DNA from: Balneolales bacterium
Lineage (GTDB): Bacteria > Bacteroidota > Rhodothermia > Balneolales > Balneolaceae
NCBI GenBank assembly: GCA_022360375.1
Contig: JAKSCW010000119.1
Span: 1 to 13,136, forward strand
DNA length: 13,136 nt
Direction: 5' to 3'
Shown here: in pieces, positions 12,805-13,136 of the stretch
Position numbering within the stretch: the first letter of the stretch is position 1
Layout of the letters: the number at the start of each line of letters is the position of its first letter
The notes under the pieces: generated by a model
The model's database searches: none
Seen by the model: the letters and a program-made list of their open reading frames with translations, nothing else
Told to the model about the DNA's origin: nothing
Position numbers and translations under genes: made by a program

Positions 12805-13136
12805 ATGACGTATCAAATCGTCAAATATGTTTCGGGTACCTCCCTTCTACTATCATTTCTGATATGCACTAGTTTTATAGAACCATTACAGGCACAACAA
12901 ACTTTTTCGGAACTCGGAGTTCAGGATGCTATCGATTATGCATATAAAAATAACCCTGAATTAAACCGGCTTTTAGAAGTAGTAAACCAATACAAGTATG
13001 AACGGCGACTTCTATCAGGAATAGAAGATCCTGAAATTAGCTTTTTAAAAGAAGGAATAGACAATAATGCTTTTCAGGAACAACGTTGGAGTGTCAATCA
13101 GACGATTGATTTTCCTTTAACTGTAATTCATCAACA
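12805..13136 (+). CDS. TolC/CzcC-like outer-membrane efflux protein, 3' end missing at window edge
   Basis: The first 110 codons of an outer-membrane factor are visible. A signal peptide ends near LQAQQ (about residue 31). The sequence GVQDAIDYAYKNNPELNRL (38-56) is the typical start of the first TolC coiled-coil repeat. Further on, SGIEDPEISFLKEGI and QRWSVNQTIDFP match the CzcC/CusC-type branch, in which such proteins serve RND metal or drug pumps. Family members are about 400-450 residues, so only a quarter is seen. The periplasmic adaptor and RND pump would be expected just beyond the right edge. The ATG at 12805 is chosen because it starts the signal peptide; no Shine-Dalgarno is obvious. 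Confidence 0.85.
   Translation, partial: MTYQIVKYVSGTSLLLSFLICTSFIEPLQAQQTFSELGVQDAIDYAYKNNPELNRLLEVVNQYKYERRLLSGIEDPEISFLKEGIDNNAFQEQRWSVNQTIDFPLTVIHQ

Noticed and set aside
12797..12808. Three-codon frame (ATG GGA AAA TGA) overlapping the efflux gene start as ATGA
   Set aside because: It could be a tiny leader frame, but the sequence is too short and has no ribosome binding site; chance is the simpler explanation.

Overview
The window looks like a chromosomal segment from a Gram-negative, respiring bacterium of the Bacteroidota/Rhodothermota/Balneolota neighbourhood. This is inferred, not proven, from several features: moderate GC, few clear Shine-Dalgarno sequences, a UbiE/MenG menaquinone methyltransferase, an alanine dehydrogenase with the N-terminal extension I recall from that group, two lipoprotein-like genes and a TolC-like outer-membrane protein. 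Most genes are housekeeping genes with intact motifs. The interest lies in several small sequence duplications and in one REP/RAYT-type mobile unit.

Left arm (1-3764, all minus strand). Reading in the direction of transcription, the order is a ComF-family phosphoribosyltransferase, an unrecognised four-helix membrane protein, two paralogous putative lipoproteins, a histidine phosphatase, and UbiE/MenG cut by the window edge. Gaps are short and two junctions are ATGA overlaps, so most of it is probably one operon. Between the two lipoprotein genes lies a decayed 5' end of a second histidine-phosphatase gene. It shows that the lipoprotein-phosphatase junction was duplicated in tandem and that the extra phosphatase copy was then lost.

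Middle (3856-9737, plus strand). A RodZ-like helix-turn-helix membrane protein is followed at 8 bp by NAD-dependent DNA ligase (ligA). Next come alanine dehydrogenase (ald), a small membrane protein translationally coupled to it through a TGATG overlap, and a full Ada-type DNA-methylation repair protein and regulator. A perfect 7-bp inverted repeat sits just upstream of the ada start codon.

Mobile unit (about 9704-10530). Downstream of ada is a minus-strand IS200-like (HUH, Y1) transposase gene flanked by two direct blocks of about 97 bp, 86% identical by hand count. Each block contains two REP-like motifs in inverted orientation, a REPIN-like layout. Directly after the right-hand block is a 58-bp perfect copy of the 3' end of ada, continuing in frame to a different stop. 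The transposase unit is therefore bracketed by two copies of the ada tail, and the ada reading frame now ends with a different C-terminus from the one encoded beyond the element. Further imperfect palindromes fill the space up to acs.

Right arm (10691-13136). Acetyl-CoA synthetase (acs, minus strand) is divergent from the start of a TolC/CzcC-like outer-membrane efflux protein (plus strand, cut by the window edge). The 215-bp region between them is very AT-rich. It carries three copies of a TTTTTTAAA element and a good TTGACT-N17-TATAAC promoter candidate pointing to the efflux gene. No tRNA, rRNA, CRISPR array or complete prophage was seen.
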